This document shows positions 1 to 8,296 of a stretch of 37,148 nucleotides of DNA, in pieces. Both the position numbers and the translations under genes were made by a program. The notes below the pieces were generated by a model. That model made no database searches. It had not been told where the DNA came from and saw only the letters and a list, made by a program, of their open reading frames with translations. This stretch comes from Bacteroidales bacterium (lineage in GTDB: Bacteria > Bacteroidota > Bacteroidia > Bacteroidales > F082), in assembly GCA_017616735.1 (NCBI GenBank), contig JAFZXP010000049.1, positions 1 through 37,148 on the forward strand, read 5' to 3'. Every line of letters begins with the position of its first letter. The stretch's first letter is position 1.

Positions 1-288
1 ATGGTTGACATCATGGAGGCAGATCCTAAGAAGCTCGTGCACCGTAACTCATTCAACGTCACAGCAATGAGCTTCGACCCAGAGATCATCTACAACGCCA
101 TCAAGAAGTATTATCCTAAATTCGAGATGGAGTACAAATTCGACCCGATCCGTCAGGCTATCGCTGACAGCTGGCCGAACAAGATGGATGACAGCTGCGC
201 TCGCGCCGAGTGGGGCTGGAACCCGAAGTACGACCTCGACAAGATGACAGTCGATATGATTGACACACTGAAGAAGAAACTTCTGTAA
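1..288 (+). CDS. tdh: L-threonine 3-dehydrogenase, C-terminal part (gene enters from the left edge)
   Basis: Only the last ~95 codons lie in the window; the ATG at base 1 is an internal Met, since a complete enzyme of this family has about 315 residues and an N-terminal Rossmann GxxGxxG motif that is not present here. The visible part matches the C-terminal domain of the epimerase-like (extended short-chain) threonine dehydrogenases of Bacteroidota: an N-x-T-A-M-S-F block, then R-Q-A-I-A-D-S-W-P, D-D-S-x-A-R and W-G-W-x-P-K-Y-D-L. The enzyme oxidises L-threonine to 2-amino-3-ketobutyrate with NAD+ in the cytosol. A hairpin terminator follows 20 bases after the stop. The main alternative is another NAD-dependent epimerase/dehydratase; the R-Q-A-I-A-D-S-W-P block favours Tdh. 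Confidence 0.82.
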   Translation: MVDIMEADPKKLVHRNSFNVTAMSFDPEIIYNAIKKYYPKFEMEYKFDPIRQAIADSWPNKMDDSCARAEWGWNPKYDLDKMTVDMIDTLKKKLL

Positions 289-307
289 TATCAGTTAACC
301 TTACGAT

Positions 308-336
308 AAAGGAGAATCTTCATCAGGTTCTCCTTT
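308..336 (+). terminator. Rho-independent terminator of tdh
   Basis: A perfect 9-bp stem, AAAGGAGAA (308-316) with TTCTCCTTT (328-336), closes an 11-base loop and is followed by ATTTTT. It separates tdh from the exchanger gene that starts at 355. Confidence 0.8.
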
Positions 337-354
337 ATTTTTCAAATCTTGAAT

Positions 355-1332
355 ATGTCCGCATTACTTCCATTATTTCTGCTGATTGTTGGCTTTGTGG
401 CGCTGATTTTAGGCGCCAACTGGTTGGTGAACGGGGCGACGAGCATAGGCGTGAAAGCCAAGTTGTCGCCGCTGATTATCGGATTGACGATTGTGGCGTT
501 CGGCACTTCGTTGCCTGAGATGGTCGTCAATATCTTTTCCTGCATCAAAGGGAGCCCGGGACTGGCAATCGGAAACATCATCGGAAGCAACACCATGAAC
601 ATTCTGCTCATTCTGGGTGTGAGCGCAATGATTTTCCCAATTGACGTGAGCCGTATCTCGATAAGAAGAGATATTCCGGCAGGTTTCATCGCCACATTCG
701 CGATAACGCTGATGGCTAACGACTTCTTCAGAGGAACCTCAGGAACAATCAACTGGGTGGAAGGAATTGTGCTGCTGATAATGGGATTCGGATATCTTTG
801 GCTAACTTTTAAAAAGAACTCGGGAACCGCCGAGTTACCAGAGACTTCAGAAGACTCGGAGACACTACAAGCTTTGCCTTGGGGCAAGACCATATTTCAA
901 CTCGTTTTCGGAATCATCGGATTGTATATCGGAGGCGAGCTGGTTTCAAAAAACGCCCAGTTTTTGGCTATCGACTGGGGCATGAGCGAGAGCACAGTGG
1001 GTCTCACCGTGGTTGCCACAGCCACTTCCCTACCCGAGCTCATAACTTCTATCGTGGCGGCATTAAAAAAGAACTCAGCCATCGCGATAGGCAACGTGCT
1101 GGGTTCAAATATCTTAAATATCTTTATGGTGCTTGGTGTCAGCTCGCTGATAATCCCGTTGCCGTTCGACACTAAGATGAACCAACAGTTGCTGATACTC
1201 TTTGCCGCAAACGCCATCATGCTGACGACGGTTTTCACCGGTAAAGGCCGCAAAATCTCACGTTTCGAAGGCTTTATCCTGACTCTCGGATATGTAGGCT
1301 TTATGCTGTTCTCACTTTATCCAAGTCTGTGA
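355..1332 (+). CDS. Calcium/sodium antiporter, CaCA family (YrbG-like)
   Basis: A 325-residue polytopic inner-membrane protein with the two inverted repeats of Ca2+/cation antiporters. The alpha-1 repeat reads G-x-T-I-V-A-F-G-T-S-L-P-E and then G-N-I-I-G-S-N near residues 45-80. The alpha-2 repeat reads G-L-T-V-V-A-T-A-T-S-L-P-E and then G-N-V-L-G-S-N near residues 215-250. The acidic residue in each S-L-P-E is the ion-binding position known for the family. A hydrophilic loop near residues 155-180 separates the halves. I chose the ATG at 355; an in-frame TTG lies 6 bases upstream. The gene overlaps the convergent DUF2147 gene by 21 bases at its 3' end. The exact cation pair cannot be told from sequence. 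Confidence 0.88.
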   Translation: MSALLPLFLLIVGFVALILGANWLVNGATSIGVKAKLSPLIIGLTIVAFGTSLPEMVVNIFSCIKGSPGLAIGNIIGSNTMNILLILGVSAMIFPIDVSRISIRRDIPAGFIATFAITLMANDFFRGTSGTINWVEGIVLLIMGFGYLWLTFKKNSGTAELPETSEDSETLQALPWGKTIFQLVFGIIGLYIGGELVSKNAQFLAIDWGMSESTVGLTVVATATSLPELITSIVAALKKNSAIAIGNVLGSNILNIFMVLGVSSLIIPLPFDTKMNQQLLILFAANAIMLTTVFTGKGRKISRFEGFILTLGYVGFMLFSLYPSL

Positions 1333-1716
1333 CCTGCCAAGCCATCCGCGTCGGTCGAGCGAGCCTCTAACTGTCAGAGTATTGTCCTTGACATTATAGG
1401 AAATCTTGCCATAGTAAGTCTTATCCTCATGTGGCTCGTAAAGGGTGCCGCCCACCAGTTTGCCATCCTCCAGCTTGAAATCTTTCACCAGAATCATTCC
1501 AATGAATTTTTCATCGAAAAGTTCCTTGCCATTCTCGTAAACGTGAGTGGTTTTGCCATAATAAAGGCCGTTGTCACCCTTATAAAACAGTATGATGCCG
1601 GTCACCTCGCCTGTCTTGTCGTCGACCGATTTCCATTCGCCTAATATCTTATCTATCTGAGCATTTGAGGCCAATACCGAGGCGAAAAACAATATGGTCA
1701 AAAATATCTTTTTCAT
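1312..1716 (-). CDS. Secreted DUF2147 domain protein
   Basis: A 134-residue protein with an N-terminal signal peptide (M-K-K, hydrophobic core, cleavage after S-N-A-Q). The mature part has the DUF2147 pattern: I-L-G-E-W-K-S near the start, a V-T-G-I-I central strand, G-K-L-V-G-G-T-L-Y and a final L-T-V-R-G-S with R-x-G-W-L-G-R-S-Q-T-W. Members are small periplasmic or surface beta proteins, probably lipocalin-like, of unknown function. I chose the ATG at 1716, where the signal peptide begins, over an upstream in-frame start at 1743 that would overlap purN. A TATTTTTG -7 box (1731-1738, minus strand) lies between it and purN, so it may be transcribed on its own. Confidence 0.8.
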   Translation of the reverse strand: MKKIFLTILFFASVLASNAQIDKILGEWKSVDDKTGEVTGIILFYKGDNGLYYGKTTHVYENGKELFDEKFIGMILVKDFKLEDGKLVGGTLYEPHEDKTYYGKISYNVKDNTLTVRGSLDRRGWLGRSQTWIK

Positions 1717-1730
1717 CGTAAAAATTTTTG

Positions 1731-1738
1731 CAAAAATA
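1731..1738 (-). promoter_or_regulatory. Bacteroidota-type -7 box for the DUF2147 gene
   Basis: The minus strand reads TATTTTTG, matching the TAnnTTTG -7 consensus, 14 bases upstream of the chosen ATG. It sits just past the purN stop. No clear -33 TTTG was found at the usual spacing. Confidence 0.4.
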
Positions 1739-1739
1739 A

Positions 1740-2306
1740 TCATTTTTCAAATAACAGGTTCTCAATCACCACCGGAAAATTCATCTGCTCCAACACATGA
1801 ATCTTGTCGGCCACGTCGTCGGGACTGTCGTTTCTGGAAATTGCCACCTTAGCTTGGAAGATGATATCGCCGCTATCGTATTTTTCGTTCACATAATGAA
1901 TTGTGATGCCCGATTCCTTCTCGTGTGCCGCCACCACAGCTTCGTGCACATGATGCCCATAGAAGCCTTTTCCGCCGTATTTAGGCAGCAATGCCGGATG
2001 TATATTGATGATTTTGCCCGGGAAAGCCTCAATAAGACTTTGAGGAATAAGCCACAAAAAGCCTGCCAGCACAATCAAGTCGATGTCTAATGAAACCATG
2101 CGGGCGGTAAACTTCGAGCTGTTGAACGTCTCCTTATCGACCAAAAGCAATGGAATGCCCAGGTTTTTGGCGCGCTGGTTGGCGTAAGCGTCCTTATTGT
2201 TACTGACTACACAAACGATTTCCACTTCCCTATTTGAAGCGAAATAATCGGCTATACGCTGCAGATTGGTGCCGCCGCCTGAAACAAAAATGGCTATTCT
2301 TTTCAT
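1740..2306 (-). CDS. purN: Phosphoribosylglycinamide formyltransferase
   Basis: A complete 188-residue GAR transformylase, which transfers formyl from 10-formyl-tetrahydrofolate to GAR in purine synthesis. Visible motifs are the N-terminal G-G-G-T-N-L-Q phosphate loop, the catalytic block I-N-I-H-P-A-L-L-P (family Asn and His), the G-x-x-G-x-H-V-H-E-A-V segment and Y-D-S-G-D-I-I, which carries the family's essential Asp. Length is normal. It follows the deacetylase-like gene on the same strand across a 27-base gap holding a short 7-bp repeat, so it could be read through from the dcw operon. Confidence 0.93.
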   Translation of the reverse strand: MKRIAIFVSGGGTNLQRIADYFASNREVEIVCVVSNNKDAYANQRAKNLGIPLLLVDKETFNSSKFTARMVSLDIDLIVLAGFLWLIPQSLIEAFPGKIINIHPALLPKYGGKGFYGHHVHEAVVAAHEKESGITIHYVNEKYDSGDIIFQAKVAISRNDSPDDVADKIHVLEQMNFPVVIENLLFEK

Positions 2307-2310
2307 TTTT

Positions 2311-2331
2311 GAAGTTTAAAGTGTAAAGTGT
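2311..2331. repeat. Short degenerate 7-bp repeat
   Basis: About three 7-base units (GAAGTTT, AAAGTGT, AAAGTG-) fill the gap between purN and the upstream gene. It is the smallest of several similar arrays in this window and does not reach into a coding end. Confidence 0.5.
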
Positions 2332-2333
2332 AT

Positions 2334-4538
2334 TTATTGTTTGATGATTATTGTCTCTTTGGGGGCAAAGTCGAACCAGGTTATATGTTCTCCATTGGAT
2401 TCACGGGAATTTACCGGTAGAGACATGCCATAGCGCGTCTCTACAGTAACAGGCGCAGTCGAAATCAATGAGAAGCCGTGGATCGTATCGTTGTTATTGT
2501 TTATCAAAATAAGATTTTCGTTATCGTATTGATATTCAACATTTTGCAATTGCTCCTGATATTTCAGATATTTCTCGACCGTGGTTGGCAGCATCAAATG
2601 CCTGTCGCGGAGATTGGCAATGCGCTCAAGGGCTTTGTTGAGGCCGTTTTTAGCCACAATTTTGCCGTCTTCCATATCCCAAAAGCCACGTTCTGTGGTC
2701 ACCCAAGGTGAATAGACATGGGTGATGAACGCCTGTCGGCTTTCGACCACCACATCCAAATTGCTCTGACTCAGATAATAATCCCAAAGCTCACCCGGCT
2801 CGAGAGTATAGTCCGTCGACCAGAGGATGATATCTTTGTCGAAATGAGCCCGCATGACGCGCGGTTTGGGCATGGCGTCGGTCCAGAACGGATACGGACG
2901 CTGGAGCGAATTACCGAATTTCCAGTCGTCGAAAGGCTTTATTTCCTCGTAAGCGGCATTCCACAAATATCTGACTCCATTGGCTTTCCAAGCATCCAAC
3001 GCATAATATGCCGACTTGGAGTTTAAGCCGTCGCACACCAGGTCCTCGCGATTGTTGACGTAAGAATTGTTATATCCGTGGTCAATCCACGAAGGCGAGC
3101 CGAAATGTTCCTTCATGAAAGCCAAGGCTTCCCAAAGGTTGTCGCGGGTGGCAGTGTATTGCTCGGGAGTATGCAGGCATATCTCAAAGCCATTGTCTTT
3201 CAATTGCTTAAGAAAATCGAAAAAGGCCGTATCGGTTTTAATTGTGCAATGCGACTGTGGAAAATCACGATTTTTCAAAAGGTTGATCACACCGTCGGGA
3301 TTGCTGTAAAACACGCTTTTTGTGACGGGAACGCCGTAATGGACAAAGCCGCCCACAGCATCCTCCGCCCTGACCACGTCCTCACTGCCGAAGCACACAG
3401 CCCTGTGGGTGCGGATGTCGGTCCAGTCGGCATGCTCGGTGAAAATAATGGCCGACTCAAAGCCATCCCATACAGGCATAATACGCGGCAAATCAAGCAG
3501 TTGCGTCATACTGATATCGAAAGAGGCCGTCAGCGCCTCACCTGCTTTGACCATTCGTTTCGACAGGTCGAGATAATACTCCAAAGTGTCTGTTTGAGCA
3601 GGATAATGAATCAGCGGATGATCTTTTTCGTAGTCGATATTCAGGATGGCTGTGGCATTTTTCACATCCAACTGAATGGATGACAAGGCCTTTGGATGAT
3701 ACAGATTCAGCTGGCCTTCACCCCTTTTCAGCGAAAAGCCCTCGTGGTCGAGGTAATACTCATCCTGCAGATAGGCCGAGTCGACACGCATATTCTGACG
3801 ATAAACCACAAAATCGTTGTCGGTAAAAGGAATGATCAAAGCAAAGCGTGAAACCTCAGTATTTTCAAGGAATTCGGCTTTTAAGTCGAAATGAGCTCCA
3901 GCATTGTCGGGGTCGAAAACCACATCCAATCTGGTCTTGAACGAATGGTTTTCGTTGGCCAGCGACACCCGTTTTGAATCGGCATTGGCCAGATACCATT
4001 CAAAATACTGGTCGCCGTTCAAATACAATGAGATAGGCTTGGTTATGATGCCACTTTCATCGCCCAGCTCCAGATAATTGTCATCATCCGAATAGAAACA
4101 CATGGAATTGTCAATTCCGAAGCCCTCCGATTCAAAGACTTTAACCTGAAGATTATCAGGCAGATAGGATGGTACATCAATAGCCTGAATGCTGTAATCC
4201 AGGCTGTCGATCTTGATAATTTCCTTTTTAGGATTGAAGATGTAACACTTCAGCGGTGCCTCGTTGAGCAGATGGCTCGGAATCTTCTTTGAAATCGCAA
4301 AATCAGGTTCGAGCGCATACTTTTCCCACAGAAGCGTCGTTTTGCCGTTTTGCGCCGACAAAACCAATGCCGCTTGCGTATCATTCTGATACTCAGCGGC
4401 AAAGTTTATCTCAAGCAAAAGCGGCTTATCGCTGCACTGCTGTCGGTCTATTTGAAACAGATTGATATACAATTCCTGCCCTCTCAATGACAACACACTG
4501 AGAATCATCAAGATTGCAAGAATTGTCATTCGTCGCAT
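2334..4538 (-). CDS. Secreted protein with a polysaccharide-deacetylase-like central domain
   Basis: A 734-residue exported protein. The start at 4538 gives a good signal peptide (M-R-R-M-T-I-L-A-I-L, cleavage near S-L-R-G-Q) and lies one base after the ftsZ stop; longer in-frame starts would run into ftsZ. Residues ~25-350 look like beta-sandwich material. From about residue 360 there are features of a NodB/deacetylase-type barrel: I-I-F-T-E-H-A-D-W-T-D (~364), E-I-C-L-H-T-P-E (~451) and W-I-D-H-G-Y-N-N-S (~485), with His and Asp residues that could bind metal. I cannot assign a substrate. Tight coupling to ftsZ suggests co-expression with division genes and perhaps an envelope role; that is inference. 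A glycoside hydrolase is the alternative. Confidence 0.55.
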   Translation of the reverse strand: MRRMTILAILMILSVLSLRGQELYINLFQIDRQQCSDKPLLLEINFAAEYQNDTQAALVLSAQNGKTTLLWEKYALEPDFAISKKIPSHLLNEAPLKCYIFNPKKEIIKIDSLDYSIQAIDVPSYLPDNLQVKVFESEGFGIDNSMCFYSDDDNYLELGDESGIITKPISLYLNGDQYFEWYLANADSKRVSLANENHSFKTRLDVVFDPDNAGAHFDLKAEFLENTEVSRFALIIPFTDNDFVVYRQNMRVDSAYLQDEYYLDHEGFSLKRGEGQLNLYHPKALSSIQLDVKNATAILNIDYEKDHPLIHYPAQTDTLEYYLDLSKRMVKAGEALTASFDISMTQLLDLPRIMPVWDGFESAIIFTEHADWTDIRTHRAVCFGSEDVVRAEDAVGGFVHYGVPVTKSVFYSNPDGVINLLKNRDFPQSHCTIKTDTAFFDFLKQLKDNGFEICLHTPEQYTATRDNLWEALAFMKEHFGSPSWIDHGYNNSYVNNREDLVCDGLNSKSAYYALDAWKANGVRYLWNAAYEEIKPFDDWKFGNSLQRPYPFWTDAMPKPRVMRAHFDKDIILWSTDYTLEPGELWDYYLSQSNLDVVVESRQAFITHVYSPWVTTERGFWDMEDGKIVAKNGLNKALERIANLRDRHLMLPTTVEKYLKYQEQLQNVEYQYDNENLILINNNNDTIHGFSLISTAPVTVETRYGMSLPVNSRESNGEHITWFDFAPKETIIIKQ

Positions 4539-4539
4539 A

Positions 4540-6150
4540 TCAATCCACGTTGTCGTACAGGAAAGAGTTATCCTCACGCAATCCGGTTTCCTTGTTGACC
4601 GAGTAGTTGGATATCTCTTTGTCGTCAACATTCAGGTTGACACCCATGCGGGCGTATGCCGGAACATTCTCGAGGTTCTCCAAAGCGGTCTGCGACCTGA
4701 AGTCCATGTTGAACGACATGAAACGCTGGCGACGCATCATCTCCTTCTGGTCGAGCTGCTTGGTCTGAGCCGGTTTGGCATCCACCTTGACAGCTGTAAT
4801 CGTCTGATTGTCAGACATATCGCGCACTGTCGGCACATCCACGTCATCATCGTCGTCAAAACGGAACGGATTGTCGTGCTTGAACGGCGACTGTGTCGGC
4901 TCAGGTGCCGTGGCATCGTCTGATGTGATTCGTCTGGCGGTAATTCCGCTGTTATAGTCATTCGTCTGATTATCATCTTCATCCTCAACGTCATCATCGT
5001 AGAGGGTGTGACGTGTCACCTTCGGAGTGTCGTCGACTGGTTTCTCAGCTGGAATTTCAGGCTTCACCTCTTCCTTAGGCTGCTCTTCGGGTGCGTCGAA
5101 AGTCATCAGACGTGCGGCTTCCTTGGCCGGATCCTTGATCTTGTTGTCCTCGAAAGTGTGCTTTTTCACCTCAGGCTCCTGCTTAGGCCCGTTGTCGAAT
5201 CCTGTGGCGATAAGTGTCACGCGCAGTCCGTCTTCAAGGCCTATATCCTCGCCGTTACCCCAAATCACCTCCGACACCATGCCGGTGGCACTTTGGACGT
5301 ATTCGTTGATTTCACTCACCTCGTCAAGGGTCACTTCTGCGGTTCCTGACGTGATATACACCAGTATATTCTTCGCTCCGGTGATGTCTGAATCGTCGAG
5401 CAATGGCGAGTTGACCGCCTCTTCAACGGCACGCAGAGCTCTGTCTTCGCCTTTGGCGTAGCCCGAACCCATGATTGCCTTGCCGCTGTCGCGCATCACA
5501 TTGTTGACATCTTCAAAGTCGACATTGACATAGCCTGTCACTGTAATGATTTCGGCTATACCCTTGGCGGCTATCTTCAACACATCGTCGGCCTTTTTGA
5601 AAGCGTCGGTGAGTTTCATATCGCCATATTCGTCGCGCAGCTTGTCGTTGCTGATAACCAGCAAAGCGTCGACATATTTACGCAATTCGGCTATGCCCTC
5701 GGCTGCCTGTTGCTGGCGTCGTTTGCCTTCGAAACTAAACGGCAGGGTCACAATACCCACCGTGAGGATTCCCATTTCCTTCGATATACGTGCCACCACA
5801 GGTGCGGCTCCTGTGCCTGTGCCGCCGCCCATACCGGCCGTAATGAAGAGCATCTTGGTGTCACCACCGAGCATCTCACGGATCTTTTCCTCGGTATCCT
5901 CGGCGGCTTTACGGCCTACCGCCGGGACGTTACCGGCTCCAAGAGCGTGGTCGCCAATGTGCAGCTTGTTCTCAACGGGGCTTCTCTGCAAAGCCTGGTC
6001 GTCGGTGTTGCAAAGCACAAAGTCGACACCTATGATACCATCGGAGAACATGTGCGTCACAGCATTGCTGCCGCCGCCACCAACGCCCATAACCTTAATG
6101 ATGTTGGGCTTTTCCTCCGGATCGTCAAATCTTACTATGTCTTCTGTCAT
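4540..6150 (-). CDS. ftsZ: Cell division protein FtsZ
   Basis: The tubulin-like GTPase that forms the division ring. The GTPase core (about residues 1-320) shows the G-G-G-G-S-N-A-V nucleotide motif near residue 25, the tubulin signature G-G-G-T-G-T-G near residue 110 and the T7-loop region with N-x-D-F-x-D-V near residue 210. An acidic, low-complexity linker of about 160 residues follows, rich in D, E and T. The C-terminal V-P-A-Y-A-R-M-G-V-N-L is likely the conserved partner-binding peptide, and a further tail ends F-L-Y-D-N-V-D, as is usual in Bacteroidota. At 536 residues it is longer than E. coli FtsZ because of the linker and tail. It starts 5 bases after ftsA. Confidence 0.97.
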   Translation of the reverse strand: MTEDIVRFDDPEEKPNIIKVMGVGGGGSNAVTHMFSDGIIGVDFVLCNTDDQALQRSPVENKLHIGDHALGAGNVPAVGRKAAEDTEEKIREMLGGDTKMLFITAGMGGGTGTGAAPVVARISKEMGILTVGIVTLPFSFEGKRRQQQAAEGIAELRKYVDALLVISNDKLRDEYGDMKLTDAFKKADDVLKIAAKGIAEIITVTGYVNVDFEDVNNVMRDSGKAIMGSGYAKGEDRALRAVEEAVNSPLLDDSDITGAKNILVYITSGTAEVTLDEVSEINEYVQSATGMVSEVIWGNGEDIGLEDGLRVTLIATGFDNGPKQEPEVKKHTFEDNKIKDPAKEAARLMTFDAPEEQPKEEVKPEIPAEKPVDDTPKVTRHTLYDDDVEDEDDNQTNDYNSGITARRITSDDATAPEPTQSPFKHDNPFRFDDDDDVDVPTVRDMSDNQTITAVKVDAKPAQTKQLDQKEMMRRQRFMSFNMDFRSQTALENLENVPAYARMGVNLNVDDKEISNYSVNKETGLREDNSFLYDNVD

Positions 6151-6155
6151 GGTTG

Positions 6156-7511
6156 TTAAATTTTTTCGTTATCTATTTCTTCGTCTTCTCCAAAGAATTT
6201 CTTACCCAGCGATGTGACAATTCTGTGGAAGAATTTATTGCCTTCTTTTTCAGGACTTTCATTGCTTTCGTGGCTTTCGAGGCTGATAGTCGGCTCTTCT
6301 TCCTCGATGACGATAGTTCCGTTGTTGGTCATCGCCTTGCCGTGTTTGGCAGCCTCTTCGTAACGTGCCAAGCCTTCGATTACAAGGCCGACACCTGTCG
6401 AGTACATCGGGCTTGCCAGCTCGTCGGCTGTATCGTTGGCGAGGTATTCGTTAGGATAACCGATGCGCACGTCCAAACCGGTCTTAAAAGCAGCCAGCTG
6501 CTGGATGTGTTTCATCATCGCGCCGCCGCCTGTGAGCACCATGCCAGCGATGAGCTTATGCTCGCTGTTGACCTTCTGAATCTCGTTGTTCACGATATCG
6601 AAAATCTCGCTCAGACGAGCCTGGATGATGTTGGCCAGATTCTTGAACGATATCTCTTTTGGAGCGCGTCCGCGAATGCCAGGTATCGACACCACTTCGT
6701 CTTCGCGGTTCTCGCTTGCCACTGCCGAACCGAACTTCACCTTGATTTCCTCGGCGTGCTTCTTGATGATCGAGCAACCTTGACGGATGTCTTCGGTGAT
6801 GACGTTGCCGCCGAACGGGATGACAGCGGTGTGATATATGATATTGTCGTAGAAAATGGCTATATCGGTGGTGCCGCCGCCTATATCGACCAGCGCCACG
6901 CCTGCCTCTTTCTCATCCTCGCCCAGCACTGCCTGTGCCGAAGCGATAGGCTCAAGAATCATGTGTTCCATCTCCAAACCGGCCTGATGTATGCAGGTGA
7001 TGATGTTGCGCGCGGCAGCCACCTGGCCGATGATGATATGGAAATTGGCTTCAAGCTTGCTGCCTAGCATTCCTTTCGGATGACGGATGCCGACCTCGTC
7101 ATCTACTATGTATTCCTGCGGAATGACATCGATAATCTCCTCTCCCGGAGGCATATTGAGCTTGAAAGCGTCCTGACGCAGTTTCTCGATCTCTTCGTCG
7201 GTGATCTCAATGTCAGGATTGTTACGCATAAGCACTCCGCGGTGCTGGCGGCTCTTGATGTGATGGCCGGCTATGCCCACGTTGACAGTCTTGATATCGA
7301 CGTTTGACTGCTCCGACGCCTGCTCCACAGCGCGTTTGATGGCATTGACAGTCTCCTCGATATTGAAGACCATGCCGCGTTTAACTCCAGTCGACTCCGT
7401 TTTGCCGTATCCACGGATGACTATTTTTCCATTCTCAACTTTCTCGCCAACGAAACAGGCGATTTTTGTAGTGCCGATGTCGAGGCCTACGATGTACACA
7501 GGATTACTCAT
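6156..7511 (-). CDS. ftsA: Cell division protein FtsA
   Basis: A 451-residue actin-like ATPase that anchors FtsZ to the membrane. Motifs are V-G-L-D-I-G-T-T-K-I-A (phosphate 1, residues ~9-19), A-L-V-D-I-G-G-G-T-T-D-I-A (phosphate 2, ~205) and V-L-T-G-G-G-A-M-M (adenosine, ~325), with an SHS2/1C domain between ~85 and 165. The C terminus has an acidic stretch and then an amphipathic F-F-H-R-I-V-T-S-L-G-K-K-F-F segment, the likely membrane-targeting helix. Its ATG overlaps the ftsQ stop by 4 bases (ATGA), so translation is probably coupled. Confidence 0.96.
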   Translation of the reverse strand: MSNPVYIVGLDIGTTKIACFVGEKVENGKIVIRGYGKTESTGVKRGMVFNIEETVNAIKRAVEQASEQSNVDIKTVNVGIAGHHIKSRQHRGVLMRNNPDIEITDEEIEKLRQDAFKLNMPPGEEIIDVIPQEYIVDDEVGIRHPKGMLGSKLEANFHIIIGQVAAARNIITCIHQAGLEMEHMILEPIASAQAVLGEDEKEAGVALVDIGGGTTDIAIFYDNIIYHTAVIPFGGNVITEDIRQGCSIIKKHAEEIKVKFGSAVASENREDEVVSIPGIRGRAPKEISFKNLANIIQARLSEIFDIVNNEIQKVNSEHKLIAGMVLTGGGAMMKHIQQLAAFKTGLDVRIGYPNEYLANDTADELASPMYSTGVGLVIEGLARYEEAAKHGKAMTNNGTIVIEEEEPTISLESHESNESPEKEGNKFFHRIVTSLGKKFFGEDEEIDNEKI

Positions 7512-8296
7512 TTTTTTCGTTTATTTTTCGTACAAACAACTTGATTGTCAAAATTGAAATTTATCATTCTGTATTCCTCGAGTTCGGGCGAGCCTTGCAT
7601 CTTCTCGAAGAAATATTGCAAATTCATCAGTCTTTCGTCCAGATTCTTGTCATTGCCCAAAATCACCTTGATGTCGACGTTGTTCAGTACCAGTTCGTAA
7701 TTCTTGTTGTCGTAATACACCTGTTTAACGCAACATCTGGTGTATGAATTGTTCAGAATACTCTTTATGACTCTGAAAATCTTAGGCAAATCGCTGTTGG
7801 CGTAATTTTTGTCGGATATCTTGGCCGAGCTGTTTTTCAAATCCTTGAAGTTGAGATTGCCACTGCCCACTATCAGATGCGGCACATAACCGGAATTTGT
7901 CGGGAATATACGCCCTTCATTGTCAAGATAAACCGAGCGCCCGTCCTTGTTATACACTCTCATAACAGGCTGGCACTCAACAATTTTCACCACCATTACC
8001 TCATCCATCGTGATATTGGCCTCGGTGTAAATAGCCCACGGAATCGTTGCCAGGTACATGCGCACCGAGTCGAGAGGGATCTTGGTGATATCAGAATTGC
8101 GAACCGTGTCGCAAATTGTCATAATCCGCTGATACACAGCATTTTTGTCGATAAAGCCGCGCTCCATCGGGCGTTCCACCGTCAGTTCGACAGCCTTCAG
8201 AGGATGCTCGACATGCTCCTTATGAATGAAGAACCACAGGCAGCCGATTGCTCCGACTGTCAGCACAAAAAACAATATCTTCAAAATCTTCTTCAT
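7508..8296 (-). CDS. ftsQ: Cell division protein FtsQ
   Basis: A 262-residue bitopic membrane protein: short cytoplasmic N terminus, one transmembrane helix (residues ~5-24) and a periplasmic part. A POTRA-like region with V-E-L-T-V-E-R-P lies just after the helix, followed by the beta domain. FtsQ bridges early and late divisome proteins. Primary similarity is weak, as usual for FtsQ, so the call rests on topology and on its position between murC and ftsA. It overlaps both neighbours by 4 bases. Confidence 0.85.
   Translation of the reverse strand: MKKILKILFFVLTVGAIGCLWFFIHKEHVEHPLKAVELTVERPMERGFIDKNAVYQRIMTICDTVRNSDITKIPLDSVRMYLATIPWAIYTEANITMDEVMVVKIVECQPVMRVYNKDGRSVYLDNEGRIFPTNSGYVPHLIVGSGNLNFKDLKNSSAKISDKNYANSDLPKIFRVIKSILNNSYTRCCVKQVYYDNKNYELVLNNVDIKVILGNDKNLDERLMNLQYFFEKMQGSPELEEYRMINFNFDNQVVCTKNKRKK

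Noticed and set aside
1-288. Complete small gene starting at base 1
   Set aside because: The sequence is the C-terminal part of a threonine dehydrogenase; the first ATG is internal.
6153-7067. Plus-strand frame (304 codons) opposite ftsA
   Set aside because: Antisense to a clear FtsA; composition is that of a shadow frame.
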